Positions 12,151-24,316 of a stretch of 64,000 bases of DNA are shown here, in pieces. Position 1 is the first letter of the stretch; each line of letters starts with the position of its first letter. This DNA is from Histoplasma ohiense (taxonomy: Eukaryota > Ascomycota > Eurotiomycetes > Onygenales > Ajellomycetaceae): the NCBI GenBank assembly GCA_017607445.1, contig JAEVHH010000004.1:4712001-4776000 (forward strand), given 5' to 3'. Position numbers and translations under genes: made by a program. Under the pieces are notes generated by a model. That model had not been told where the DNA came from and ran no database searches. It worked only from the letters and a program-made list of their open reading frames with translations.

Positions 12151-12457
12151 AGAAATCACTTGATGAGCTGCTGTCAAAATTCATCTGTAGAATGAGATTG
12201 AAGAATCTCAGATCTGTTGTCTGTATACTGAAACTAAACTGCTCTTTGACTGCTTGGCTATACTGCTGCTCTGCTGTGTGAGCTGAGCATTGTCTAATGC
12301 AAATCATCTGTCAGATGGCATTCTTTTCACTGATGAAGCTCTGAATAGTCATTCACTTACAGAGTGCTAGCTCAATGAGCTGTGTTGACTGAGTTGATTA
12401 AGTGAATGATGTAGATATCATCACTGTAATCATTAATGCTGATTGTACTGATGATGA

Positions 12458-13876
12458 TTACTGCTTCTGAGCATCTCTGTGGCATCTGTTGTCAAGATGA
12501 TGGACAGCTGCTAGTTTCTTTTGAGTTAGATATCTGAGAATGCTGTTTATATATCTGAATGCAGCAGAGCAGTGCTGATACTCAGCTGAGTAGAATTGAC
12601 AGCAGTTGACACACTGTGATGCTTTTTTGCACTTCACATCTGTTGATTTTTTGTGCTGACTTGTGAGCTCACTGCAGTTGGAGCATCTCATCAGTTGTGC
12701 ACACTTTGATGAATGACAGTATCTCTGACATTCTGAGTCATATCTCACTGTCAGTGACTTTTTCTCAATGAGTCTGATTCTCTCACTGATATTGAAGAGT
12801 GAGAAGTCTTTCACTGAGATGAGAAAGAAGACAATTCATGTAATCTTCTCTGTCTTAAGATTCACTTCATATTGTGAGGGTTGACAGTTCACTGATTTTA
12901 TCTTTGTCTGAGTCAGAATCTCTTTTTCAATTATCTTGTCTGTGGAAATTCTTGCTTCTTCTCAGTTCTGGACAAATTCTGAGACTTCTGAGACAGTATA
13001 ATTGTATCACTGCTCTGATAGCTGAATCTCTGTGGTGTCAAGAACTTCACAGAGAGTAGTCACTGTCTTTTCAGTGATCAGAGCATTATATATATCTCTG
13101 TTGCTTGATATAATTGCTCAATCTGTTCTGATGAACTTCATCTTCAGCACATTAGCCATATTTCTCACTCTCTGAATGTTTGCAACAATCATCTGTCACA
13201 CAGTATATGACTGCAGCTGAGTGATTCATTTTTCTGACTGAAGAGTGATGAGAACTCATGAGTTCTTCTGCTGTTTTGTGTTTTCTGTGAAGTTTCTTGA
13301 CTGACTGATGTTCTTGAGCTGCAGATCAGCTTCACTAGCTCTGTCAGCTGAGAAAGCTGTAGTCTTGATAGAAGTAGCTTCAGAGAAAGCAGAATTTTTT
13401 CTCTTCTGCACAATGCTTACTCAGATAGTCAGCTCTCTTGCAGTTGTCTTTGCTGAATTTAACTGTGAATGAGTATTCAGAGCAGTATTCTTTCTCAGAG
13501 TTGATGCTGCACTCAGATCTGCTGTCATATATGCAATGAATCTTTCACAGAAGATTTGAGCAAAGTTCTGATTGACTGACTGCTTCTTCTTCTCAACTCA
13601 GTTATTCAGAGTTTTTGTTAATCTGATGAGAGTCTTCTGCTGTAGATTCTGTTGCTGTTGAGCCTTCTCAAACTGCTTCTATAGCTGAGAGATGACTGTG
13701 GAAATGCTGTCACTGATTTCTTTGAAAACTGAAGAAGACATTGTAACAGTCTTTCTCTGTCTCTTATCAGTCTTTTCAGTAACAAAATTGATCAGTGACT
13801 TCAGCTTCAGTGATCTGATGTAGGCTGTGTTGATGTCCTTGAGTGGATGAGAGGATGTTGAGGGCTCCATGACCAC
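12458..13876 (-). pseudogene. TadB-2 ORF1 remnant
   Basis: This ORF1 parallels TadB-1 ORF1. The start at 13876 (MVMEPSTSSHPLKD) and the Cys/His-rich C-terminal block (12458-12814, CAQLMRCSNCSE, CVNCCQFYSAEYQHC) align codon for codon with the other copy. Internal stops separate them. It would have encoded the nucleic-acid-binding protein of the LINE. Confidence 0.72.
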
Positions 13877-14022
13877 TCAATCTATGCAGTACACATACAT
13901 AGAGTAATTGCAGAGAGTGTGTGATGATGTTGAATGAGTTGAAGAGTTAAAATTATACAAAAAACAGTTAGAAAATAGAAAAATTCAAATGTACCTCTAT
14001 GTTTGTGGGTAGTTGTAAGAAT

Positions 14023-14892
14023 GAAAGTTTAGAGTGATTAGAATTGTAAGAGATGATTATAGATATAATTATAAGAGTAGTGTGAAGTATATATATAGAA
14101 TGTTAAGAAGGTAGCAATCTCTATTATTCAAAGCTAATCACTGATCTTCTAATATCTATGAATATCAGTGAGCATTATATAGACAATCACCACACTCTAC
14201 AGCTGTCTATAATGCTGTGTGCTATGTTCATTCTCATTAATTCTGACGTGTTCTGTGTTCTTCTATCGCCATATAGCTATTTTCTAATATAGATATCTCT
14301 GTTGCGTCTATTACATTCATACAAAAACATTCATTCTGAAGTGAATATGAATCAGAAAAAATCACACAACATTTGAAATCTACTGATTGTCTACAGTTTA
14401 GAGAAAAACATCAGAATATTCTTCATGAACTGATACTTATATCATCTACTCTCATTAATGGTAATGATATTTGATAACATTTATATACTATTTTGCAGGA
14501 AAACATGCAAAAACAATGATGAACTAATGCTGATCTTTCAATTTCAACTTTTTCATCAGACAACTTTCAAGAACAACTTCTACATCTATATATATTGTTG
14601 AATCTTTCACTGTGTGCTATTGAAAACTCGGAATTTTGAACTCTACTGTAAATGCTTAATTCATATATTCAGATTCCTCATCAATTTAGTCTTCACTCTT
14701 CTTTGAATACACATTACAACAATGATATACAACAACTTGAACTTCTGTTGAAGAAACAACAGAAGATATCACTGACAGTGAATGTATGAACAAATATCAA
14801 CAATCTATTCTTTTTGAATGCAGTTTGTTATTTTATTGATGAGGATTGAAATTATAAAGAGAAATTGATTGACTTTGAACAATTGAAGAGCA
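14023..14892. other. Unassigned AT-rich stretch, candidate LTR at its left end
   Basis: No gene recognised. The first 290 bp contain several CpGs and are not matched elsewhere in the window. The remainder is AT-rich with short broken frames (e.g. a Gln/Leu-rich stretch near 14720-14790). It may be the beginning of another LTR element. Confidence 0.4.
14045..14315 (+). repeat. Candidate LTR (TG...CA), unclassified element
   Basis: The block starts TGTAAGAGATG and ends CTATTACA, about 271 bp, with a TATATATA stretch inside. There is no second copy in the window, so LTR status rests on the TG/CA ends and position only. Confidence 0.28.
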
Positions 14893-15655
14893 GTTATTAT
14901 TATTATTATTATTCTTCAATTATAGATGTATACAGTCAGTGACTATGACATCTACCTGAAATACTTCAGGATTTTTCAAATCAAGAATATTCTAATATAC
15001 AAAAACAATTTGACACATGCATTAACAGAATTCCAGCCCAGAATCAAACAACTATTCAAACTATTCAATTCAAAAATAAAATCAAAAGAATGTCAATGGG
15101 TTAGCACAACTCAACTTCAAAACAAAGAAAATAAATATTATAAAAGACAGCAGCTATTAAAAAACAACAGAAAAGAAAAAACATTTGCAATGACTATTAT
15201 CAACAAATAATGAAGCAAACTGCTTGAAACAAATGAAAATTAACAATAAACAAAGTTAAAGAAAAGATCAAAATAAAATAAACAAAAACAACTGATCTAA
15301 ATATCATCAAGTGACACTATTCAAAAAAGCTCTTGTAGCAACATTTGACTCATTTAAATATTCAATTAAGAACATATTTTTAGCTTTTGTATTGAATAAC
15401 AAACTCAAACTTAACTGATTCAGTTGATACTTCTCTCTCAGTCTCAATCTTAGTTCTGAATACTTTGTACAAAGTAACAGAAGATGCTCTGGATTTTTAT
15501 ATAACTGACAATCTGAACATAGATCATTTAAATCATCTTTAAACTTTGCTAAATATGATTTGAAATATTCATGTCCAAGCTTTAGCTGCATTATTGTAGC
15601 AAAAAGTTTCTTCTTACACTTTATTGAGCAAGTCTTTCACTTTGGCTTAGTTTCA
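14893..15655 (-). mobile_element. TadA-4: 5'-truncated LINE 3' end
   Basis: This is the reverse complement of TadA-1 from about 29446 to its (AAT)n tail. It includes the last ~94 codons of ORF2 (15307-15591, with the zinc motif CSDCQLYKNPEHLLLLC), the 3' UTR and the (TTA)n tail at 14893-14914. 5' truncation at 15655 meets ChrA-2 gag sequence. No matching target-site duplication could be seen. Confidence 0.88.
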
Positions 15656-17223
15656 ATCTTTCTCTATGAAATCAGTCTCTGAGTATAGTTCAGAAGAGAA
15701 CACCTCTTCTGAAGATTTCAGCACAATTAAGACTGAGAAGATAGCTGTGACTAGAAGAATTAAAAAGTTACAGATTGAGAAGAAATTGCAAAAACTTCAA
15801 CACTGATGTAATACTTTACTACAAGAATTGAATGAAACAATTTCAGCCATTCAAAATACATTAGAAATGCATTCAAACCATGGTAGAGATGCAACTAGTA
15901 TGAATTATAACTGTGAAAACATCACAAGTATTCTCAGACCACTGAAACTCACACTACAAGCACTTCATATCTTAGTGAAAAGCATCATGACTACTGTCAG
16001 TGGAAGATGTAGTCAGGTATCATTTTGACAATTAGAACTTCAAGATCCCAGCATGAGTGATCACTCTTCTCAGAGAGATGTGAAAAAATTTCAAAATCAA
16101 AGTATAAAAGAATTTGAAAACTTTGTTACAGCTGCTATCACTTTCTATATCAGTGATCTTGATTACTACAATGAACACAACCATTGAAAGATCATTGAAG
16201 CTGTCACTCATTTCAATGTCAAGATACAACAACATTGATATCAACATACACATGATATGTGAACTTTGCCACCATGGGAAGAATTTGTTAGTTGGATGCA
16301 ATGTCAAGTCACTGATTCAGATAGAAGTTTCTGAGATGTCAATAGACAGTATTGAAAAACAGAGCAACAAGAAGATCAGACAGTTCAACAATTTACTTCA
16401 CATATACAATCAGTTGAAGAGCATCTGCAGCATTCTTATAGTGAATATCATTGAAAATCACATCTCTATATGAAAGTTCTACCTTCCATTTGCTGAGAAT
16501 TTGACAAATATACAATCAAATTGAAAGAGTTAAGCTATAATGCCACTCTATATAAACTTGCAATGGCAGAATCGAATCTGTCAGAGAGATGGAAGAAGTT
16601 TAAAGAGAAGTCAAATTTCAAAAACCTCACTCAAAGCTTTAACAACAGAAATAATGCTGATAATAGATCACAAAACAAATACAGATGAAATGACACTACA
16701 AAGTTCAATAACTCCACTCAATTGAAATATTGCTGTTATTGCAAGCAATCAGAACATACCATTGATTCATGTTTCAAACAACTCAAAGATGAATTCAAAA
16801 ACATCAAATCTGACTCAAAATTCAATGCAAAAGACACAAAGAACTCAAAGAACTCAAAAAACACTTAAAATATATTATTCAGCTCACAATGACAGTCATA
16901 AATGTGGAAAGTCAATGCAAAAACATCTTAAGCTTCACTATCACAGTGAAATTTGCTACATCTAAGAATCTGCAAAAAGTGCTTGCACTAGTAGACTCTG
17001 AGTCAGAAGTGAACTATATTGATGAATTTTGAGCAAAGAATCACAATCTAGAAACTGCTCACTGCAAAATCAAAATAATCAAATTGATTGATGAATGTAT
17101 AATGTGTTTCTTTGAAGAGTATAACATTGCAACTACTGTCACTGATCACAAGGGTAATACACAGCAGACATCTCATTTCTTCCATGCAATGAAGATGAAA
17201 GACTACAATCTTGTATTAGAATT
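15656..17223 (+). pseudogene. ChrA-2 gag and protease region (broken)
   Basis: The sequence aligns with ChrA-1 50227-51786. Gag supplies the capsid and nucleocapsid of a Ty3/gypsy element. A CCHC knuckle (CYCKQSEHTIDSC) is readable near 16734-16775. The protease follows, with LVDSESEVNYIDEF near 16995, where the catalytic DSG is changed to DSE as in ChrA-1. Frames are broken by TGA codons. The N-terminus of gag is missing because TadA-4 abuts at 15655, and no 5' LTR for this copy was found. Confidence 0.78.
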
Positions 17224-17548
17224 AGACTGACCAGTGGGACCATGAATTTCATGTTTGATTTGGTTTGATTTGGTCCCAGTCCATTTCTTGGCGTGATTTT
17301 CAGTGGGACCAGGATCAGAATAGAAGTGTAAAGTGACTAGAATTATTAGAACATGAGTGAAATGAAACTAATAAATCTTGATATTTCATGTAAAGTGACT
17401 GACTATCAAAAATAAGAACATGACCTGGGACTGACTATGATTTTGACTGAGGTTTGGTCCTGTTCTGATGATTATATAATACATATCTTAGATATCAATC
17501 TGATGATATGATTGGTGGAGATATCACCCCTATCTAGTGCTGTCAACC

Positions 17549-18375
17549 AATCTATTGCTGCTAAGCTATCGCCGCTGCCAACCTATCTATTGCTGCAAGC
17601 TATCCCTCGCTGCTAAGCTATCCCTCGCTGCTAAGCTATCGCCGCTGCCAACCTATCTATTGCTGCAAGCTATCCCTCGCTGCTAAGCTATCCCTCGCTG
17701 CTAAGCTATCCCTCGCTGCTAAGCTATCCCTCGCTGCTAAGCTATCTATTGCTGCAAGCTATCCCTCGCTGCTAAGCTATCCCTCGCTGCTAAGCTATCC
17801 CTCACTACTAAGCTATCTATCACTGCTAATCTATCGCTGCCAACCTATCTATCACTGCCAATTTATCTACCACTGCCAATCTATCTATCGCTCCTAATCT
17901 ATCGCTGCCAACCTATCTATCACTGCCAATCTATCTATCACTGCTAATCTATCGCTGCCAACCTATCTATCGCTGCCAATTTATCTACCACTGCCAATCT
18001 ATCTATCGCTGCTAATCTATCGCTGCCAACCTATCTACCGCGGCGAATCTATCCATCGCTGCCAATTTATCTACCACTGTCAATCTATCTATTGCTGCTA
18101 ATCTATCGCTGCTAATCAATCGCTGCTAATCTATTGCTGCTAATCTATTGCTGCTGCCAATCTATCTATCACTGCTAATCTATCGCTGCTAATCTATCGC
18201 TGCTAATCTATCGCTGCTAATCTATCGCTGCCAACCTATCTACCGCGACGAATCTATCTATTGCTGCCAACCAACCTACCACTGCCAACCTATCTATCGC
18301 TGCCAATCTATCGCTGCCAATCTATCGCTGCCAATCTATCGCTGCCAACCTATCTACTGCAGTGAATCTATCTAT
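17549..18375. repeat. CpG-retaining minisatellite, units of about 14-24 bp
   Basis: Head-to-tail variants of CTATCGCTGCTAAT, CTATCGCTGCCAAC and CTATCCCTCGCTGCTAAG are combined in changing order. Most units keep an ATCGC CpG although the flanking retroelement has nearly none. There is no spacer structure of the CRISPR type. Confidence 0.9.
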
Positions 18376-18490
18376 CACTATCATTACTAGTTCAAAATAG
18401 AACTAGAGCATAAATACACTAAACTTCTTTTGATAGGTAATGATTTTTGGTAACACTCATAGCATTATATCATCTATATAGGGTAAATCA

Positions 18491-18537
18491 TGGTCCCATT
18501 TGGTCCCATTTTAACAAAATGGGACCAAATGGGACCA
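18491..18537. repeat. Perfect 22-bp inverted repeat with a 3-nt loop
   Basis: Arms TGGTCCCATTTGGTCCCATT(TT) at 18491-18512 and the exact complement at 18516-18537 surround AAC. Each arm is itself built of two TGGTCCCAT units, a motif also present near 17233 and 17270. Confidence 0.92.
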
Positions 18538-18704
18538 GAATCAGTAATTTATAAGAAGAACATGACCTGGGACTAGATTTATAATATAAACAGTGTAAAG
18601 TGACTAATTTAATAAACACTATATGGAATCAGGACTAAGAAATTTGATAATGGAACTGAAGAAATATTTAGTCCCAGTTCCATGCATGATCACACAGCCA
18701 GTCT

Positions 18705-21540
18705 AGTGTAGACTATTGAGGATTAAATCAAATCATCATCAAGAATTGATATCCTCTATCTCTAATAAGTGAATTACTTAACAGACTTTTAAAAGCCAAG
18801 ATATTCACTAAGCTGAACCTTTGAGATGTCTACCACTGCATACTTATAGTGATAAAAGACTGTTGGAAGACAGTCTTTAGAATGAGATATGAATATTTTG
18901 AATATGTAGTTATATCATTTGAACTAGCTAATACTTCAGTGACATTTCAAGCATACATTAACAATGTCTTGTCTGATTTATTGAATATATATTGTGTTGT
19001 CTATTTGAACAACATTCTCATATTCTCCAATTCAAAGCAGAAATATAAAGTGTATGTTACTAAGATGCTAGAATGTCTTGAGCATACAAATCTATTTGCA
19101 AAACTCTCTAAGTGTAAATTTGAAGTGAACAAAGTCTCATTTCTGAGATTTGTTATAGATACAAACAGTGTCAAGATGAAGTCAGACAGAGTCTTCACTA
19201 TTATAAAATGATCTATATCTAAATCAATTAAAGAGATTCAATTCTTCTTGAGCTTTGCTAATTTCTATCAGCAATTTATTAAGTCTTTCTCCTCTATTGC
19301 AGCCCCATTATTTGAACTTACAAAAGAGAGCAAGAAGAGGAAAAGGAAAGCCACTTTTATGTAAACAGAAGATGCTCAAAGCACTTTCAATGAGCTCAAA
19401 TCATACTTTATACATGCTCCTCTATTAGCTCATTTTGACTCAGCTCAGTATATTCAGATCAAATCTGATGCATTCACTTTTGCAGTTGCTGCTATTCTAT
19501 CACAGTTGTAGAATGATGAGTACTGACATTCAGTTGTCTTCTGATCAAGAAAGTTGATTGATGTGAAAACATGTTATGACACTTATGATAAAAAACTCTT
19601 GACAATTGTAGCAGTATTTAAGAATTGAAAACATTATCTGAAGAAAAGTCAGTATTCAATTCAAGTCTGATCTGATCATGCCAATCTGCAGTACTTTATG
19701 ATGACTAAGAAACTGAACAGATGTCAGATCAGATGAGTGAAAGCTTTATCTACTTATAATTTTATATTACTGCATCACTCTGAATCAAAGAATTCAGCTG
19801 ATGAGTTCAGTCATCACACAGACTACAGTGAGATCTATAATGATCAAACTATATTATCTACTCTGCAACAGAAGCTGAAACATAGAGTTAGACTAGACTG
19901 AGAAGCTGATACTTCTTTTCAAAATAATATTTCTTCTGATGTAGTCTGTGCATGAGTCTCTAATGAGCAAAATGCTTCTTTTAATGAGTAAAAAGCACTC
20001 TATATATCAATGTCTTCTACCTCTCATGTAAACTCTTTTTCTTCAATGCACATTGAGCAATATATGCTCTGAATTGCAGTCAATAAGGCTATTCTTGAAG
20101 ACTCAGTATATACAGAAATGTCTGAATTCTTTATTTTATTTCTGAATAAAGCACAGAAGATTGATTCTTTTGCTGCTGAGCAAAAAGAGAAGATAAAAGA
20201 GAAGAGTATGACTGTCACTGAAAATATGCTATAAACAATTTCTGAGAATGATATATTGCATGCTGATAATTGCACATATGTCTTTCAATAAAAGACATTT
20301 ATTGATGAAATTATCAATGCAAACCATGATGATCTGCAGAGAGATCACTTTGATATAAAAAAATTCATAGACAGTATTCAGAACAAATACTATTGATATG
20401 AGCTAGTCAGAGATATCAAAGATTATATATCCACTTATGATATTTATCAAAGAGTAAAGTCAAAACAGCACAGACAATATGAAGAATTAAGTACAATTCT
20501 CTTATCATCAAATTCTTTCAAATTCATTACTATAGATTTTATTACAGACTTGTCAGTCTCTACATTTTTTCATCAAATCTACAATGTGATTTTAGTGATT
20601 GTGGATATATATATCAAGTTTACAATCTATATTCTTTGCATCAAAAACATTATAGCTGATGAACTAGTGGAAATTATTTATACCAAGTTCTATACAATTT
20701 ATGAAGTATCTAAAAACCATATATTCAATTGAGGTTCACTGTTTACAAGCCATTATTGGTCCATCTTTTGTTATATGCTAGATGCATACTGGAAACTTTC
20801 AACAGCCTTTCACCCACAAACAGATGATCAAACAGAATGACAAAATCAAACCTTGAAAAACATTATCTTCAATGCTTTATCAACTATCATCAAGATGACT
20901 GAGCACACTGACTACTGCTGATGCAGTTTATTTACAATATCTCTCAACATATCTCTACTGAAATGACACCCGCAGAAGTCTTAATGAGATATCAATCTGA
21001 TTTGAAAATTAATATCAGCAAATCATCACAACCAGTTGCCATACATGCTGCTAGCTGCATGAAACATATTGAGAAAACATATAATAAGCTCATTGAGAAT
21101 CTACAAAAGATGCAACAAGCACAGAAAATCTATTACAATATAAAACATAAACCTCAACAATTTAAAATAGATGACTATATCATACTCAATGCAAAAAATC
21201 ATTGATTGCTACATCTGATTTGTAAACTCAATCATAAATATGTTGAATTCTTCAAGATTCTGAATATCATCAGAAAACAAGCATACAAACTAGAACTGTC
21301 ACCTTCATATAGAAGCATCCATTCTGTATTTCATGTATCTTTATTGAAGTCATACAACCACAGAAATGGAGCTCTATCAGAATCAGAATCAGAACTTGTC
21401 AACAATGAAGAAGAATATCAAATTGAAGAAATTCTTGAAAAATGACAATGAAAAAACAAACCTCTGAAATATCTTGTGAGATGAACAGATTGAGATTCTA
21501 GTGGTGATACATGAGAACTGAAAGAAAACATATTGAACAC
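18705..21540 (+). pseudogene. ChrA-2 pol: RT, RNase H, integrase, chromodomain (broken)
   Basis: The sequence continues the ChrA polyprotein. RT is at 18705-19320 (open 18849-19211; the YLDD box reads YLNN near 19000). RNase H follows around 19330-19830. The integrase core is at about 20520-20840, with the last catalytic Glu context HPQTDDQTE. A C-terminal chromodomain at about 21400-21520 reads EEYQIEEILEK...LKYLVR. Chromodomains guide such elements to silent chromatin. Many stops are TGA at former TGG or CGA codons. It is more degraded than ChrA-1. Confidence 0.8.
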
Positions 21541-22083
21541 TCAGACATTTGAAATCTTTCTTGAATAAGAAAACAAACAACAAATACAAAATCAACATAC
21601 TCTCAAACATCAAAAGCACAAATATCAAGTCAAAAAACATCAGAAGTATAAATCTTAAATTGAAAAACACTAGAAATACAAATCTCATTCAAACTTCTTC
21701 AATCAAATACATTTTTTTAAAAGGATTTTATCAGAAAAAAGAGAAAAAGAAAAAAAATTTAATTTAAGTATAATAAATACAAAAAAATAAAAATTATAAA
21801 CAAGAGAAAAACAAAGAAAATGAATTCTAAGAAAAGTTTAAAAATCTTCAGTTCATTCATCTTTATCTTAATCTCTCTCTTTCATCTCTCACTTTCCCTC
21901 TGCCACTCTCTTTTTATCCTGTCTCTGATACTTGTTAAGCACTGAGCCTCATTTCAGATGCAAAGACATTGACAAATATCTCTTTCACAGAACATTTGCT
22001 TTCTTCTCTCTTCTCTTCTTCATTAATCTCTTCATTCATCAACACACTCACTGAAGAAAGACCTCTTCTCTCATAATCTTCTT

Positions 22084-22491
22084 TCATATCTTCATATTAT
22101 AAGACTCATACTCTTCATATTCTGCTGTCTTTATCATCAGAGCCTTCACAATCTTCTTCATTGACTCTTCAGTCAATTTCTCTCTCATCAATCTCTCTTC
22201 AATTGATCTCTTCATCACAGAGTCTCTGAAGCTTATCATTTTCAAAATTCTCATATTCTTCTCCACATTCTTCTCTTTCTCTAACATTTTCACTCTGAAA
22301 GAAACAGATACAATCACTGTCTTCATAATCTGCATCTCTGCAGACTCAGCTGCTGTCTGACACTGAGATCACAGAGCATTCACCTCTGCTCTGCTTCAAG
22401 CAGACAGCATTATCAGACAAAATATATTCAATTGTTTTATCAAACAACAAAGACAACTTTTGTGATTGACTATATTCTCCTCAGCTGCCAT
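22084..22491 (-). pseudogene. Antisense frame in the ChrA-2 3' region
   Basis: The minus strand from ATG at 22491 reads about 135 codons (beginning MAAEENIVNHKSCL) with only two stops, both TGA (22396-22398 and 22369-22371). The 22084-22335 part is open and ends in a real-looking stop. The same frame, with stops at the same two codons and no indels, is found in ChrA-1 (60294-60731). The predicted protein is charged and helical (ISFRDSVMKRSIEERLM) and unrecognised. Antisense genes between pol and the 3' LTR are known from some plant gypsy elements; the analogy is inference. Confidence 0.45.
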
Positions 22492-22981
22492 CTTCACAAA
22501 AATAAACACTCACCCATGCATAATGCATCTCAGAAGAGGTGTATCATGTATCTAGTATCATTATCAGTATATCAACATTACTAAGAGTACTACTATCTAT
22601 TCAAAAACAAATTTGAAGAAAAAGAAAAAGAAAATAGAAATTAAAGAGAATTACTTACAGATTTGTAGAATTTTTTTGCAGAGACACAAACCTCACAACA
22701 CTTCTGAGCATTTGACTTCAACACACATCAAAAGTCAACATTCCTCAGCTTGAGAGCACAATATTTATATGAAATCCAACTATTGTGCATCATGCAATTA
22801 GAGCTAGAGCAATATAACAAGCAAACAGCAAATGACACTATACAGAAATGAGTTAGTGACACATATAACCACACTAATAACATCACTGACAAGAAACACC
22901 AGCAATAATACACAATAAACACTCAAGAAACAACTTACTTAAAATCAGAATAATCAAGAGAGCTCATTTCAACAAAAGAAA

Positions 22982-24316
22982 CAACAACGAGCAAAACCCC
23001 GAATGAGCCCAATTCTTCGAATTAGACAACGCGAGTACCCTCAATTGATTCCTGCTGCCTCCATCAGTAACTGCTGCAAATTTGAAAAGATTTGATGAGG
23101 TTTTGAGAGAGATATTTGATGAATAGTGTTTTGGCATCTGCTTGGGCAGATCTTCAACAGTTCATCCAATTACTCCATCAATACTGAGTCAAATCAACTC
23201 AGATTTTGATCACAGATAGATCTATTTTATATTGATAATCTGTTAAAATCTTATTCAATTTGATCTGCAGTTGCTTGAGTTATTCCTGATTCTCTGTTTG
23301 GGAAAACTCTGATCAATTTTCGTGTTCCAACACACCCGTGCCAAGTCCCCCCTGAGTACCTCCCAGCCACACGTGCCTGCCAAGTAACAAAAAGATACCT
23401 CGGCACAATTGACTAGTGCATACCCCATCAATTCGAATCCATCGTCCCTCGAATTCCTCATCGAATCCCTTCGAATAACCCCTCCATTGATAAGAACATA
23501 AGATAAAAGTGGAAATTTCAGTGTTTGAAAGATAGCTTGATCCCTGCAAGTAGTTTATATATATATTTATATATATATAATCTATTATAAAGGAAAAAAG
23601 TGCAGGTTTAGCCTGTTGATTCTTCATTTGCATACCCATTTCTTTGGAAACTCAATATTCAACTTATTGGGAGCTATTCAGTAGGATAAAGTGTTTCAAT
23701 TTGAATGAAAGGGAATTCATTTAGTATTGAAAGCTTTTGATTTTTCAGGAATATAATCTTAAACTGAGGTGGGGCCTAGTTTAAGCAGAAACTTTGAGAA
23801 GCTTTTTAATTAAGAAAAAGACAAAGTTTGAAAGAGATAGAGTGTTTTCTCTGTTTTAGCTCTGAGTTAATAAAACAGAGAATTTCTGCCCAAAAATTCA
23901 TATTTCTTTTATCTTATTCAAAGGCTGAAGAGCTTTCATTAATACTGATCAAGTGGTTATTATATACCTTTTCTTTATCAATTGAGCTACACACTTGTTG
24001 TGTGGGGAGATTTCTGAAGTAAAGAATATAACTAACTAGTTTTAACAGCTTCTCTTCAAAAAGCTGAGTATTTTTTGTTAGTTTTTCTTTCAAAAACTGA
24101 CATTTCAGTCTTGACTTAATCAAGTTGAAATCATTAGTCTCCCCTTCTCTGTCAAGTTTGTAGCACTCAACTTTGTGAAGATTTAACTGATTTATCTCTA
24201 AAAATCAGTATTAGTTTATTAAGTTCTCTTGAAAAACTTAATCTAGTTACTATTACTAGTAGGAAAAATAGCTTGAAACACAATCAAATCATCTAAATCT
24301 ATCAATATCTATCAAA
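22982..24316 (+). promoter_or_regulatory. TadA-1 5' leader (probable internal promoter)
   Basis: This is the non-coding lead-in to ORF1. Full-length LINEs must carry their promoter downstream of their own start, so promoter function is inferred from position. The segment 22982-23480 is CpG-containing and unlike the rest of the element; 23560-23580 is an AT-only alternating run. Short open frames at 23255-23639 look accidental. Confidence 0.5.

Larger units (their letters stand above)
8449..14022 (-). mobile_element. TadB-2, 5' part (continues at 1273-1749)
   Basis: This second TadB copy is co-linear with TadB-1 from its 5' end at about 14022 to the insertion point at 8463. It carries more GG-to-GA and CC-to-TC changes than TadB-1 (compare 2978-2990 with 8548-8560), consistent with its being older, since TadB-1 is inserted in it. 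In ORF1, the N-terminal piece begins at 13876 and the zinc-knuckle piece is at 12458-12814. ORF2 remnants include an endonuclease tail at 11226-11579 (open 117 codons with CSSDHQSM), the RT box FDYADD at 10140-10157 and RNase H near 8830. Dead copy. Confidence 0.83.
17224..18704. mobile_element. Repeat-rich insertion with TIR-like ends inside ChrA-2
   Basis: ChrA-2 and ChrA-1 diverge here and re-align from 18705 (ChrA-1 52288); about 500 bp of ChrA sequence is absent. The ends are imperfect inverted repeats: AGACTGACCAGTGGGACCATG on the left, and AGACTGGCTGTGTG-ATCATG read inward from the right. The motif GGGACCA/TGGTCCC recurs near both ends. The middle is a long minisatellite. No transposase is visible, so this may be a non-autonomous DNA element or composite repeat. 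No target duplication was identified. Confidence 0.45.

Noticed and set aside
17549..18375. CRISPR-like array
   Set aside because: Units abut without unique spacers and the genome is eukaryotic; it is a minisatellite.
23255..23639. Two overlapping minus frames in the TadA-1 leader
   Set aside because: Located in the LINE 5' region, no coding features.
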